Positions 25,671 to 43,043 of a DNA stretch of 64,000 nucleotides are shown one piece after another. Origin of the DNA: Stratiolaelaps scimitus (taxonomy: Eukaryota; Arthropoda; Arachnida; Mesostigmata; Laelapidae); the NCBI GenBank assembly GCA_019614645.1, contig JABWDB010000002.1, forward strand, positions 12,437,501 through 12,501,500, written 5' to 3'. The position numbers were made by a program, and so were the translations under genes. Numbering within the stretch: the first letter of the stretch is position 1; each line of letters starts with the position of its first letter. Under the pieces are notes generated by a model, which was not told the DNA's origin, made no database searches, and saw only the letters and a list, made by a program, of their open reading frames with translations.

Positions 25671-26868
25671 CTAGCTATCGGCGGCGCCAGCGACACGAGC
25701 GGCACGAGACTCGTTCGTCGTGTTGCGTTTCTGCCGAAGACAAGACACACACACAAACACAAAACAACAGCAGAGAACACTCAACAAATCAAGCGCCGTA
25801 GCCACGCTTCTTGCGCGCGGCCGACCGCGTTCGAGTCGATCGTGATTACGCTTAGGTATTGCAATATGCATGGCGTTCTCCACCGTACGATGGACGCTGA
25901 ACCAGACAGTGGCAACGCTAGGCGATCGTCGAAGCAGCGTTCAGTCAGAGAAACAAGAGAAATTGACGATGGATAGCGCCAGATGGCGGGACAGTTGTGT
26001 GAAATATCGACATTTATGCTTAAACCACGTTCGGGGATAGAGCGTAAATCAAAGATCTGCAAAAAGAACTACCTAGCGTTTTTTTTTCCGGGCGTTCCGA
26101 CGGCCAACGGCGTTTGTCTACTTTTGGCCTAGGAGAGGATACTGAGACGATGATAGCGAGATGAGAGTAACCAAAAGTACTGTAATGATTCGAGAGAATC
26201 GGGCTAACGCCAGCTGCGTGCAATGCAACAATGATGATGAAGCACCCGAGCGATCCGAAGGAGTACCTGCGTTTGATTAATCACAACAATATGCCAACGG
26301 CCGCGGGGGTGACAAACTGAAGAAGCTGGGGGGAGAGGGGGCGTGGCAGACAAAAATCAAATGCTGCTTACAAACACAATGTGTTTCTGGACCAAATAGC
26401 TGAGGTGCAGGTGTCGCAAGGGAACTGCGACGGAGGGTTGGGACGACGAACGGTACGGGGTGTGTTTGAATGAGATGTAATTTCGTCGAGTCTGTGTGTG
26501 TGCGCATGTTCGACGTGCTTGCTTGATTCCCTGTCTGATGAATCGAGTCATTTCTATGGTTGGCCATGCTGCGACTTGAGTCGACTTGAGAGGCACAACG
26601 ACAATCGGGTGTTTCCTAAGTGCTGTCAACGACGTAGCCGATCTGTGGCGTTAATAATATGCGTTGTTGTTTTTTTATCTCTGTTTGTTTAATACGAACA
26701 TCTGATCTGTGCACTAGTAGCTCACACAATTGCTAGCCCCACGAAATTGTTGAATGTGTTTTTTTCTTGTCGATTTAGAGAAGAGATCTTGATCTTGCAT
26801 CCGCTTATGACGAATACGCTCGAGAGGCTGAGGGAGATAGTCATGTCTCGGGGAGTGCTAGAGACGTT

Positions 26869-27100
26869 GAGCGGAAAATGAGTTTGGTAGCACACAACAA
26901 GCAAAACCTCGATCCAAATATTGCAGTGAACGTTATTTTGTTAATGTTTAAATCTAAATGTAATCGAGTTACATTGTCCAACATTGCACCTATTGTTAAG
27001 CGGCTCAGTAAAGGTCATCATTAAACATTAACAAAATAACGTTCACTGCAATATTTGGATCGAGGTTTTGCTTGTTGTGTGCTACCAAACTCATATTCCG

Positions 27101-27103
<3 letters not shown>
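26869..27103. repeat. 83-bp inverted repeat (fold-back) with 69-bp loop
   Basis: The left arm, 26869-26951, is the reverse complement of the right arm, 27021-27103, with a single mismatch near the outer end by my reading. The 69-bp loop at 26952-27020 is not repeated. The right arm runs directly into a (TA)n array. The structure has no coding potential of note. It may be a fold-back transposable element or a recent inverted duplication; no transposase or target-site duplication could be seen. Confidence 0.85.
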
Positions 27104-27140
<37 letters not shown>

Positions 27141-27166
27141 TTATATTATATATATATATATATATT
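27104..27166. repeat. (TA)n microsatellite
   Basis: Interrupted TA dinucleotide array abutting the right arm of the 83-bp inverted repeat. It produces only Ile/Tyr artefact frames. Confidence 0.95.
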
Positions 27167-27418
27167 AGAGCAATAACCGAAGACGGGAGAGAATCGAGGG
27201 CGCAATGTACGACGATGACGACACAACACGCTTGTGCACCCGACGATGATACGAAAGGGAAGGTGGAGAAAAGTATTCGGCCATGATTACATACTATATA
27301 TATATATATGTTATACAAAAAAAAGATCTATAAAGAAATAAATCTATAGGTAAAGAAGAAGATATATAGAATAAATTAATGCCTTATATCTTTTCATATA
27401 TCGGCTCTTTTTTGTAAT

Positions 27419-27424
27419 TTTATT
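27419..27424 (-). terminator. Candidate polyadenylation signal of KYAT3
   Basis: AATAAA on the minus strand, about 77 nt downstream of the proposed KYAT3 stop codon, at a usual distance for a short 3' UTR. There is no direct evidence of use. Confidence 0.45.
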
Positions 27425-27500
27425 ATGATTATTCTAACGTAGTGATATTTGTCGATGGTGCTGCTCAGGATAATGTTGGTGCAACTTGTGATTCGGAAAT

Positions 27501-32406
<4,906 letters not shown>

Positions 32407-33407
32407 TGAAATTATCATAATCTGTTGGATATTGGTCCGTTTGGGCGCAGCAAAAAAAAGCACACAAAAAAACCAACGCAAAACCTTCCACTCTTCTTTG
32501 TCATTTATTTAGCCTTATTTATAACGCTGCGCGCACTATTGACACTCTGACAACATCTGACTACAAACAACGATATAGTTCAGCATATCCATGCAATTCT
32601 GCCGATCCAATGCCCCGGTTCAGTGTAGCAGGGGTCTTGAGTGGCGGGAGAGTCGTTCGTTGAACACCCTTTTGCGGTGTCGACCGCCACAACCGAGCGA
32701 GCGCCAGGGATGAAGTGAAAAACAATTTCGAACAAAGCCAATGAATTATCTCTCTGCTTCTGGCAAACACTACAATTGCTATCGCATGGTCCCCTATCCT
32801 GATTCAGGTCGCTGAAGTAATTCTACAACGCAGTACTGAGGCCTGCAATCGAGGGACATGACAGCTTAGGGTGAACAGCCCATGGGAAAAGTTGACGGTG
32901 AACGAGACTATCCTTTCGAAATGCATCCATTCGTCGTGTTTATATTTGGCTTGTGCGCTCAACGCCGCCGCATTCCGGGTCTGTTGTCCTGAGAGCAATG
33001 ATTCCTCCTCGAGTTGGTTGCGATGTTCTTTTGGAGTAGTTTGAAAAGAAGTAGTGAGCGATTCGGACTCGAAGTTTGCTGCGTCTAGTGAATCGCTAGC
33101 TGTCGCTCACGCTCGTTATGATCTTTGTGGCTGTCGAGAGAGACGTGGCTCCATTGTGAAGGATGCTCCCCCCTGCGACTTGTAGCATTCGAAAGGTTGT
33201 CTACGTTTGACGGTCCTCGACACCCGGCTACCACGGAGTAAGTTTTGCAGTGTGTGCCTGCATGTTCTCGGTGAATCCTTCGAGACTGTTCCCCCTGCGT
33301 GACCGTCTGTGATCGCTGACTGTTGTGGCTGTTGTACCGGGTGACGGCCACTCGTCGCTCGGTGTTAACTCCCTGTTGGCAAGGAGGACCCCGCACGAAT
33401 AGACGCT
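32407..33407. promoter_or_regulatory. Shared head-to-head promoter interval of KYAT3 and CTR9
   Basis: The proposed KYAT3 start (minus) and the CTR9 start (plus) are about 1 kb apart and diverge, so this interval must hold both 5' leaders and probably a bidirectional promoter. No TATA box stands out, and the DNA is of mixed composition. Reading frames inside show no domain. Confidence 0.5.
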
Positions 33408-36400
33408 ATGGCCGATCAAGGATCAATCGAGATCCCTCTTAGGGACACAGATGAAGTTATCGAGTTGGACCTCAGTCAGCTGCCTGATGGAGAGGAAGCA
33501 CTGACGATCCTCAAGCAGGAGAAGGCTCAGCTGCATATTTGGGTTAACCTTGCTCTCGGATACTACAGGTAGGTGATGGTGGCAGTTGTGATCAACGGTT
33601 TCATGGTTTGGTCGTGTTTTTACCCTTTACCGGCAATAATGTTAGCATGGGGAAGGGGTCGTGCGTGAGGCCAACGGACGCCCGTCTTAGTATTAGAACT
33701 ATTGAATTATCGCATAATAGGCGACAACCGTTGCATGGCGCGCCGGTTCAAAAATACGTTAGCCAGATATTCGGTTCTTATATATATATATATATATATA
33801 TATTTGTATATTTGTTTTTTTATTGACCATTAATTTCACAGAATATTCTTTATATTCTGGGGATGCCGGGTATGTTAATCGACTGAAGCTAGAATCACTA
33901 GAGCACTCACCGCGCGCAATGAACTTATGTCGATGGCGAATCCCTAGCGTTATCAACTCATAAAATGTGATATATTCATTTTCTTGATACGACTATTAAT
34001 GAAGAGATCCATCAATATATCAAATATTATCATATATATGCGCGTTCTCAATATCTGTGTGTTACACGGATGCTGCCGGCATAGACAATTATTGTGTTAT
34101 TGCGCGTCACTGAATAGTCTCTGATTGTTCGCTATTGTTTATCTCATAATGTTTATGGCTTCCTCCATATTGCTGGTCTGCCCCATTTACATCCCTCCAC
34201 TGTATTTCTGAACTGCCGAACTAGAACTTCGTTTAGTGATTCTCATCACTTTAAAATTATCACAGCGTGTTGCTTTCTTGGTGTGTAGCTCTATTCTCCT
34301 TGCTGGCTACAGACGGAGACTTCCTTCCATATGTTGGGTATTTTGGTCTCGGTGTTTTTTTTATAAGATATCGAATTAACCGTAATTGTTGACCGTATCG
34401 GTTGCAGTTGGGCAGAAAAGACTAAACTAACTACGTTAGAAGAGACGTATCATATGTCGCACTCATAGTCGTAGGAGGTGCCCTTCTAAAGATATCATGA
34501 TCGGCAAGCTGTAATTCATCTCGTAATGCGTTAAACACTAATGATGACAGCATTAACTGTGTACCTAAAGAGGTTGGTCTGTCGACACAAGTAGGTGTAT
34601 GTGTTATGATGCCCACAATACTGCGGACTAGATAATATATATATGTATATATATATATATACATATCCCGATGGTTCATATATATATATATATGTGTGTT
34701 TATATATGTACGCTTTTTCTGTTTTCTAGGCAAGGCAAAGAGAAAGACATGGTTGCTTTGCTCGAATCAGCCCGCTCTGGCTTGGGCATATACGCTTCAT
34801 TGGATTACAAGGAGCACGAACATGACCAGATGCGATGTCTTGACACTCTGGCGGCGTGGTACGTCCGACAGGCGAATAAAGAGAAGAACAAGGAACTCAA
34901 AACGGAAATGTTCACCCAGGTAAAACAATCAATGGATCCAGCAAAAATGAACTCTTACCTGCTACCTATCAGCTATTATTAACGTGGTGTTAGTGTGAGT
35001 TGATCATCCGTGTTGAGACATTTTAGCATCGATAGATGTGTGATAAACTAAAGACAATAGTTAACAAAACGTTCTGTTTTATTTGGCTTTATCAGGCTAC
35101 ACAGCTATATACGGCCGCTGATCGAATCATTATGTACACCCAGAACCATCTGCTGGGCCGGGCATATTTCTGTCTGCTCGAGGGCGATAAGATGGAACAA
35201 GCCGATGCCCAGTTCAACTTCGTCCTGAATCAGAGCAACAATAACATCCCGTCGCTACTTGGCAAAGCCTGCATTGCATTCAACAAGAAGGACTATAGGG
35301 GGGCATTGGCCTTCTACAAGAAAGCTCTGCGAACGAATCCGAATTGTCCAGCCGACGTACGACTCGGTATGGGTTTGTGCTTTTTCAAGCTGGGTAAACT
35401 TGAGAAAGCTAGGCTAGCGTTCGAACGTGCTGTTCAGCTCGACTCGAACTGCGTCGGTGCCCTGGTTGGCCTCGCGATCCTCGATCTAAACACTAAGACG
35501 ATGGAGGGTATCAAGAATGGCGTTGAGGTACTGTCGAAAGCGTACGCAATTGACACATTCAATCCGATGGTGCTCAACCACTTGGCGAACCATTTCTTCT
35601 TTAAGAAAGACTTCGAGAAGGCGGAAACACTCGCGTTTCATGCGTTCAACAACACTGAAAATGAGGCCCTTCGTGCCGAGAGCTGTTACCACCTAGCGCG
35701 CTCGTTCCACATGCAGGAGAACTACGACCAGGCATTCAAATACTATTATCAAGCGACAAACTTCGCCTCGCCGTCATTCGTTTTGCCACAATTTGGCCTA
35801 GGCCAGATGTATATCGCGAGGGGTGATAACGACAGCGCCATGGCCTGCTTCGAGAAAGTACTCAAGGCCCAGCCGAACAACTACGAGACGATGAAGATTC
35901 TTGGCTCGCTCTATGCGCACTCAGGAAACCAGAACAAACGTGACCAGGCTAGAACGTACCTGAAGAAAGTGACGGAGCAATTCCCCGATGACATCGAAGC
36001 ATGGATTGAAATGGCTCAGATCCTTGCGCAGAACGATACGCATGCCGCCCTCCAAGCGTACGAAACGGTGAAAAAGATCCTGCAGGAGGATCAGGCCGAG
36101 GTTCCACCGGAAATTCTAAATAACATGGCTTCGCTTCACTATCGGCTCGGAAAGTATGAGGAGTCGCAGGACCTATACGAGAAGGCGCTGGAACGGTGTC
36201 AGATCGAATCGGAACACGATGAGAAGTACTACAAATTCATGTCGGTGACAACCAACTACAATCTTGGAAGGGTGTTCGAGGCGCTTAACCAATTGGACAA
36301 GGCGACGCGTCTCTACAAACTCATCCTCAAGGACTATCCAAATTATATCGATTGCTATATGAGGTAAGCAAAGCGCGGCTCCGCTGCGACTATACTGAGT

Positions 36401-39400
36401 TCTGGCTAGCGAAGATAAACATAGGATAATATCAACGATTATTATTGTACATGTATTTGTCTTGTTTACTATTGTAATTCGATTTAACCCTTGCATTGCT
36501 TGTTCCTTATCATATGCCGTCTCCAGGTTAGGCTGCATTTGCCGTGACCTTGGCCAAATCCACGATGCTTCAATATGGTTTAAGGACGCCCTTCAGGTTG
36601 ACAGTCTCAACCCTGATTGCTGGTCACTAATGGGCAATTTGCACCTTCGTCAGCGTGAGGTTGGCGTTGGCCAAAAGAAATTCGAGAAGATACTCAACAA
36701 CGAGGTGTCCAAGACCGACTCATACGCACTCGTGGCGTTGGGAAACGTCTGGCTATGGACGTTGCACGAGCAGAAGATGGAGCGCGACAAGGAGAAACGA
36801 CACCAGGAACGTGCATTGGCAATGTACAAACAGGCGTTGAAAATAGACCCTCGCAACATGCTGGCAGCGAACGGCATCGGTGCGGTCTTAGCGCATGCGG
36901 GCCACGTTACCGAGGCGCGCGAGGTGTTTGCTCAGGTGCGAGAAGCGACTGCAGATTTCCCCGATGTATGGTTAAACATTGCGCATATCTACGTCGAACT
37001 GCGACAGTACGTGTCGGCGGTTCAAATGTACGAGAACTGTCTCAATAAGTTTTTCAAGTATGACAACGTGGATATCCTGGTCTATCTCGCCAGGGCGTTC
37101 TACCGGGCTGGCAAGCTTCATGAGTGCAAAAATGTAAGTAGCATTAACACAATTGGTATTCGGTCACTGTGTGGACATAGACATGGGAAGAGGTGTTCGA
37201 GGTGCACTTCAGTATCTCGGATATCGAAGGGAAATTATAATGAAATTTGCTCTCTGTGTAGGACACCAGGGTATTTGATAGGAAAACTGTTGTGGACAAC
37301 CATAGAGATTTTTTTCGGCTCACGTGTCTCAAGGGAAGTAAAATCATTCCTGCAAAATTGCCAAGCGGTGTTTATACTAAATCATTATGCGACATCCTCG
37401 GAAGAGGTCCTAACTGCATATGATTAAACACTGTTTCTGTTTTGTTACCCCTTTCGCAGATCCTGCTCAAAGCACGCCGTGCGGCCCCCAACGATCTGCA
37501 GATTCTCTACAACGTGGCGCTAGTCCTTCAGCGACTTGGCATGCAGGTGCTCAAGGACGACAAGTCCAACCTCAAGACCGTGCTGCAGGCGGTCAGCGAG
37601 CTGGGTATCGCGCACAAGTTCTTCACGTCGCTCGGCCAGGCCCAAGGTGGCAAATACAACGCGACGCAGGCGCAGGCCGAGGCGCGACAATGCTCCGACC
37701 TGCTGAGTCAGGCGCAGTATCATGTCGCGCGCGCCCGTAAGCTCGACGAGGAGGAGAGGGACTTCCGGGAGAAGCAGGAACGTGAGCGGCAGGAACTGCT
37801 CACCAAGCTCGAGGAGAAAAACAAGGTGGAGCTCGAGAAGCGGCAGAAGGAACGCGACGAGATGGTCGCCAAACGGCAACAGTTCGTGGAACAGAGCAAG
37901 CACAAGACCAAATTTGAAGATATGCCTTCGGAGGGTAAAAGCCGGGGCGGACGCCGAAGCAAAAAGGATCGACGGGACGGCGATATTGTCACCTCGTCAG
38001 ATGACGAGGCCGGCGCAGGCGGCGGAAGCGGTGGTGGTGGCGGCGGCGGTGGTCGCGATGAAGGCGACGGTGGAAAGAAGAAGAAGGACCGAAAGAAAAA
38101 GGAAAGAAGCGGCAAATCGAAGGACGGCGATGGGAAGAAGCAGCGCAAACGAAAGGGGAGTCCCAAGGCGAAGACGCCAAAGGAGAAACGCGGCAAGGTA
38201 AGGCAAATAGACTGGAAGGAAGGGGGGGGGGTGCTATCGACGTGCCATCGAAGAAGAATATGGCTGTGGTCGGTCACGCGAATCGATGAATTTGATGAAC
38301 GGGAAATATGCGAATATGAATTCGGTGTATATGTGAGGTGTATAGGTTAGCGGTTTACAACAACTAAGGCAATTGTGGTTTAGATAACTCTCTATTCGCG
38401 GTACGGAGTGGGAGGAGACATAGAGTAGAGAGCAGTGAGATGGTTTCGTTCGCTTGCCGTCCCCGGGGGGATGCCTTGAGTTGCCTAATACGTACTTGGT
38501 CCTTATCTATTGTGAGAAATTGTGAACGATGGGACATTTTGTTTTGCCTGTTTTGTATTTGCTCGTTTCAACGGATGGTGCAGGTCGAGAGGCTGACTGA
38601 AAAGCAGAAATTAAAAGTTCTATCGAAAGCGACCATCTCGAGCTCCGATTCGGAGTCGGACGGTGGACGCAGGAAATCAGCGAGTCCTGCGCGGAGCGGT
38701 AGCGCGAGTGGGGATGATGCCGGCCCTGCCAACAAGAGAATCGTTTCATCTGGAAGTGAAAGCGATGGTAAGCGGTCACTTTCGAGTCGCATGACGCTAC
38801 ATATAAGGGACATTAATCATTGTAAATATTGCAGTTCCTTTAATAAACCCATATAAGTTTACCTTAGCCCGACGCGCACAGGCTTGCTGTGCTCGCTGTG
38901 TCTGTGTACGGCGATGATCAGCAAATAACGGGGCGTGGCATGCTCCCATTGTCCGAGTGAGCCCTGTGTGCTGGAGAAGTACGATGACCTGTAATATCAT
39001 TACTTGGCATTATCAATAATTTACTTGAGGTACAGTCGATATACAATTATTGTAAATACTAATTTGGTGATCTTTTTTATTTTTCGTTTGCTGCTATGAT
39101 TTGTTACAGGGGAGCGTCACAAACGCAGGAGGGTCATGTCCGCATCCGAGGATGAGGTTCATCATTCCGACTCGGGTCGGTCACGCTCGCGATCAAGAAG
39201 CAAGTCGGGGTCTCGTTCAAGAAGCAGGTCTGCTTCGCGCTCACGGTCTCGGTCTAAGTCCAGGTATATATATATGAATAAATGCGATTGATTTTTTGCT
39301 TATTTCCCCTCTCACTGGACGAGCGCTGGTCCCAGCTGTCGACTGTTCTAGTCGCCCACGTATCCCTCGAAGACAATCGATTTCTTACGATTAAAATTCT

Positions 39401-39648
39401 GTTCCTGCTTTGCAAATACGCACAGGTCGAGGTCGGCTGGGTCACGAGCCTCAAGACGTTCGCGGGCCTCCCGCTCGAGGTCTCGGTCTCGATCGCGTTC
39501 TGCAGCAGCATCACGAAGTCGCTCTCGTAGCGGTAGCCGTCGTTCGAGCCGTTCACGGAGTCGTTCACGAAGCCGATCAGCGTCACGCAGTATCGGATCT
39601 CGCTCGCCTTCGCCGAAATCTCCCCAAGCTGGAGGAGAATCACCATAG
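33408..39648 (+). CDS. CTR9: RNA polymerase-associated protein CTR9 (Paf1 complex, TPR protein)
   Basis: Eight exons: 33408-33568, 34730-34919, 35096-36363, 36527-37133, 37460-38197, 38584-38767, 39110-39263 and 39426-39648. All are GT-AG and in phase, giving 1174 residues, very close to the human protein. The N-terminus reads [18 protein letters not shown] and matches the family almost exactly. TPR repeats fill about residues 40-720, with [79 protein letters not shown] and [19 protein letters not shown] charged coiled-coil ([18 protein letters not shown]) follows, then Lys/Gly-rich and Ser-rich acidic segments. CTR9 scaffolds the Paf1 complex in the nucleus for elongation and histone modification. 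The C-terminal 120 residues turn into Arg-Ser dipeptides, as in SR proteins, instead of ending in the acidic Ser/Asp tail of the human protein. Confidence 0.97.
33778..33802. repeat. (TA)n tract in CTR9 intron 1
   Basis: TA dinucleotide run in the first CTR9 intron. Further tracts of this kind occur near 34637-34663 and 34679-34693 in the same intron. Confidence 0.9.
38780..38878 (+). repeat. SINE family B copy in CTR9 intron 6
   Basis: A B-box remnant 'ttcgagtcgcatgacgc' is followed by 'cattgtaaatattgcagttcctttaataaacc' as two adjoining blocks and a TTTACCTTA end. It begins about 12 nt after the donor site of CTR9 exon 6 and lies in the sense direction, so its AATAAA motif is inside the pre-mRNA. 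Confidence 0.75.
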
Positions 39649-40151
39649 GGCCGCTAATAAACACGGAACGAAAGTTGCCCTGTGGCCGAATCTGTGGGGA
39701 CGTCTCTACAAAGCCAGCAGTATTTGGGATGGCCATATCAACAGTATCACCGCCAAGTGGAACGTTGCATGGAGCCACGCAGTTCAGCATGATGCAATGA
39801 TGATTACCGATGGCAAGAATTGACGAATCGCTTTAAAATGGGAGATGCTCAGGATGCAAGTGTATTGGAGTTATTGAGCGCTATTTAGCAGTTGCGTCTG
39901 TTGCTGCCGCTGATATTGTCATTCACGACGTCGAACGTGGAGGCGTTCGATGCCCAAAGGGATCGTAGCGATGGTGGTGATAAGAAATGTCCTGGTTATC
40001 CTACTCTGTAAATGAGCTGACTTTCACAGAAATGTACACTAACTGCTGATGAATAGATAGTGATATTAAGTGTAATTAGGAACAAGGACAGTTATTGACG
40101 TATCGATTAATAATAATATTGGTTGTATGAGTACTACACTGTAATAATAAC

Positions 40152-40157
40152 AATAAA
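40152..40157 (+). terminator. Candidate polyadenylation signal of CTR9
   Basis: AATAAATAAATA lies about 500 nt after the CTR9 stop, followed by TA-rich sequence. An earlier AATAAA sits only 8 nt after the stop. Confidence 0.4.
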
Positions 40158-40317
40158 TAAATATATATATATATTATATATATATATATTTCATGGAGTT
40201 GTCACTACCGTTTTTCCTTCACTGATTTTTAGCTGAGGTCACCAGTGATCGTAGTGTTTGTGCTTCGACTAGAAACAAAATCTCTGTTTTGAACTGCGGA
40301 AGAAATCTGTTCACTAC

Positions 40318-40438
40318 GATGGCGTAGGGTTAACGTGTTGAACTTAGAAGCATAGGGTCTCGGGTTCGAGTCCCACAGGGCGCATATGAATCGATGCGGA
40401 CTTTACTTATAGAATGTCAATAAAGTTATTTAATAAAT
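40318..40438 (+). repeat. tRNA-like SINE-type element
   Basis: A-box-like 'gatggcgtagggttaacgtg' and a good B box 'gggttcgagtccc' are followed by an AT-rich tail with AATAAA and AATAAATGG. The head differs from families A and B. I see no intact cloverleaf, so I do not call it a functional tRNA gene. Confidence 0.5.
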
Positions 40439-40830
40439 GGGACTGTGTACCTATACTGTAGCATGTCCTCGTAATGGCGGCACAAGCGACAACGTCGACG
40501 GTACCGGAGGACACAGCTACTTAGAGACAATAGACCAGTTTTACGATATGTGTCAACTCGCAGGCTCCATCCGGTGTTTTAAACGAAAAATCTCTCGGTT
40601 TTTCGATTGCACGTGTATTCAAATTATGAATATAGCATTCGATTATTGCATTCCAATCAATTACCATTTGGAAGACAGTGCCCCTATTAGAGTTGATATC
40701 ACCCGGAACGCGTAATATGCTCTTGCTGATTCCGTTCCAGCCCCCGAACCCAGGGGGCTCTTGGACGGGAGCTCTCACTCTATTGTCATTTACATTTGAA
40801 TTTTTTGACTCGACAACTCCACCCACCCCC

Positions 40831-40886
40831 GGCAAAAGGTGCGTGCCTTCACGCCCTTTTGGGCGTGGAAGCACGCACCTTTTGCC
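40831..40886. repeat. 26-bp hairpin with 4-nt loop
   Basis: The left arm 40831-40856 and right arm 40861-40886 are reverse complements except for one G-T wobble and one A-C mismatch; the loop is TTTT at 40857-40860. The stem is GC-rich. It sits in the spacer after CTR9. Confidence 0.9.
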
Positions 40887-41679
40887 AAACTTGGAAGTTG
40901 TGTGTTCGAAAAAAAATACAAATCAGGCGGTCGCAGTTCACCATGAAGTTCTCTGTTGCCGGTTAGGCATCTAGTGTAGTATTAACAATAGAATACAGAT
41001 CCATCTTTACTACAAGTAAGGGGACTTGTTGAACAATTTGCACATTTTCAACAACAAGTTGTTGAAATGTTTCTACATTTTGTACATTTTCAACAGAAAT
41101 CCTTTATTGGGATGAAGTCGTTGTTTAAACTCTACTGATAGAGTAAGCTGATAAGTAAGTTGTTCAAACACAAATAGAGTAAGTTTCTATTGAGGAAATC
41201 AATAGTCACTCTACGCGTAAGCAGAACAAATCTGGGTTCAAGTATCGTCGCTAAGTTATTAGAGAAATGTATTGCATATATACTCCTTTCTATTTAATCG
41301 TTTTTGAATAAATTACCAATTAATTGTGTGTGTCTGTGTATATTAATTAACGAATTGTAATTAGAAAGCAAATTATTCACTGTAATCCGGTATTTAGCAT
41401 CGATTGATTGGCGTTTGATTGCATTGACGATTACTCGTGCCATGACCGCGATCATCCTCCAATCAGATGTGTCTTGTATACACGCTATGAACAACCTTTC
41501 ATCCTCCGCTCAATTCGATCTGATCGGTTACACGACAACTAGAATCAAATTAAAATCTGACCACGAAACGGGTCATTCATCAAAGTGTAATCGCCCGAAA
41601 GGCACGGATCCTTTCTAGGTCCCTCAGACAAAATTGCTTTGTCACGGTATGTGTGTCTGGATGTCACACTTGGGTCGCG

Positions 41680-41689
41680 TTTATATAAG
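41680..41689 (+). promoter_or_regulatory. TATA-like element before the Gln-rich secreted gene
   Basis: The string 'tttatataag' lies about 73 nt before the ATG at 41762, at the spacing expected for a TATA box with a short 5' leader. This is a motif match only. Confidence 0.45.
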
Positions 41690-41761
41690 AGCATCTCTGG
41701 CGTCAGGGGACAGAACACCTAGAGACGGCTGATGCGATCTCATCTCATTTGCCAGCTCGAG

Positions 41762-43007
41762 ATGAAGGCACCCAGCTACACGATACTGCTCGCCTCAGCG
41801 GCACTCGTACAAGGTAACAACAATCCACCGATCGCACGCAGAACATGGTTAGCGTACGCTGAAACATGCCAAACACTCAATCACGGATCGACTTTCAAGC
41901 ATCGAGAATTGTGATTTCTCTAGGGATATATACATATACACATGTGGTTTACTGCGCACGCTCGCAATTGAAAAGTATCTAGTAGACATAAGCAAAATGA
42001 TGCACAGCATCATCTATCACCACCATCATCACCGTTGTCATCGACGCAAATTTTCCCATCGATCGTGCGCGTCTTTCCCATTCGCCGAATGAACTCTAGT
42101 TGAGCCCATATGAAAATGGATCACCAGCCGATTTAACTTAGGCTAGCTGACAATTCGGCGGTTATATTGCAGGATTTTCAAAAGGAGGCAGTCGTACGGA
42201 TGGCACAAGCCGCGAGAACGCAATATCGCCCGGATGGATATTGGAGTTTGCGAACGGCGGGACGACCGCGCCTGTTGCCACGAAGGGCGGATCATCACAG
42301 TCCACTACTGTCTACCCTACAAACGCGTTGCCCGGCAGCTCTCCCGAGCTATTCACGTCGAGCAGCCAACTGCCTGGTAGCGCTATCGTCACTGGTCGAC
42401 CGCTGGAGGCGGCGACTTTCCCGGGCGTTCGACCGGCTGCCGGTCAACTGGATGGCTCGGGGAGTGCTGTGAGCACGTACGTAGGACCTAGCCAAACGTA
42501 TCAGCAACCCCAGCAAGCGTTGGTAACCTCCGCTGAGATCGCGTCGTTACCTCAGATGATGCCAACGGAGGTAATTCGCCACCATTACCAGTATCCAGCG
42601 CCTGCGTCTTCAGTGAAGTTGCTTAGTCCCACGATCGCGTTGCCATCGTCATGGGCTCCCTCACCATGGGCTCCGACGCCGTATGTTCAGACAACGCCTA
42701 CCTGGCCATCGATGCCCGGTTCTACCAGCCCAACGTCCGGCAATGGAAACCTCTCTGGAATCAACGCAGAGCTATTAACCTACCTCCTCGAATGTATCAA
42801 ACACAGCGACTCCCACAGTAAGCGTGTAGGCGTTTTGGAAAGTGACATACATTTTGTGTGGCGTTCAATCAACGTACGCAAACCGCCACAGAAATACCCG
42901 ACCCTATGAAGTTGCGTTCCTTTTTGAATATATTGGTAGATGGTAACTGTATCGCGGGATGCTTCACTTTTTTGAAAGCCGTAGCGTTGAGTGATGCTTT
43001 CAACGCC

Positions 43008-43043
<36 letters not shown>

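Larger units (their letters stand above)
25671..27500. other. Convergent spacer between phafin and KYAT3
   Basis: This stretch holds the 3' UTRs of two converging genes. An 83-bp inverted repeat at 26869-27103 and (TA)n arrays at about 27104-27166 and 27294-27309 dominate it. Candidate polyadenylation hexamers are AATAAA at 27337-27342 on the plus strand and at 27419-27424 on the minus strand. No exon could be supported. Confidence 0.5.
39649..41761. other. CTR9 3' UTR and spacer with SINE-like element and hairpin
   Basis: AATAAA hexamers occur at 39656-39661 (very close to the CTR9 stop) and at 40152-40157 (more plausible). A tRNA-like element lies at about 40318-40438 and a 26-bp hairpin at 40831-40886. 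No exon is supported. Confidence 0.5.

Noticed and set aside
37720..38277. 185-codon minus-strand frame
   Set aside because: Antisense of the Lys/Glu/Gly-rich CTR9 exon 5.
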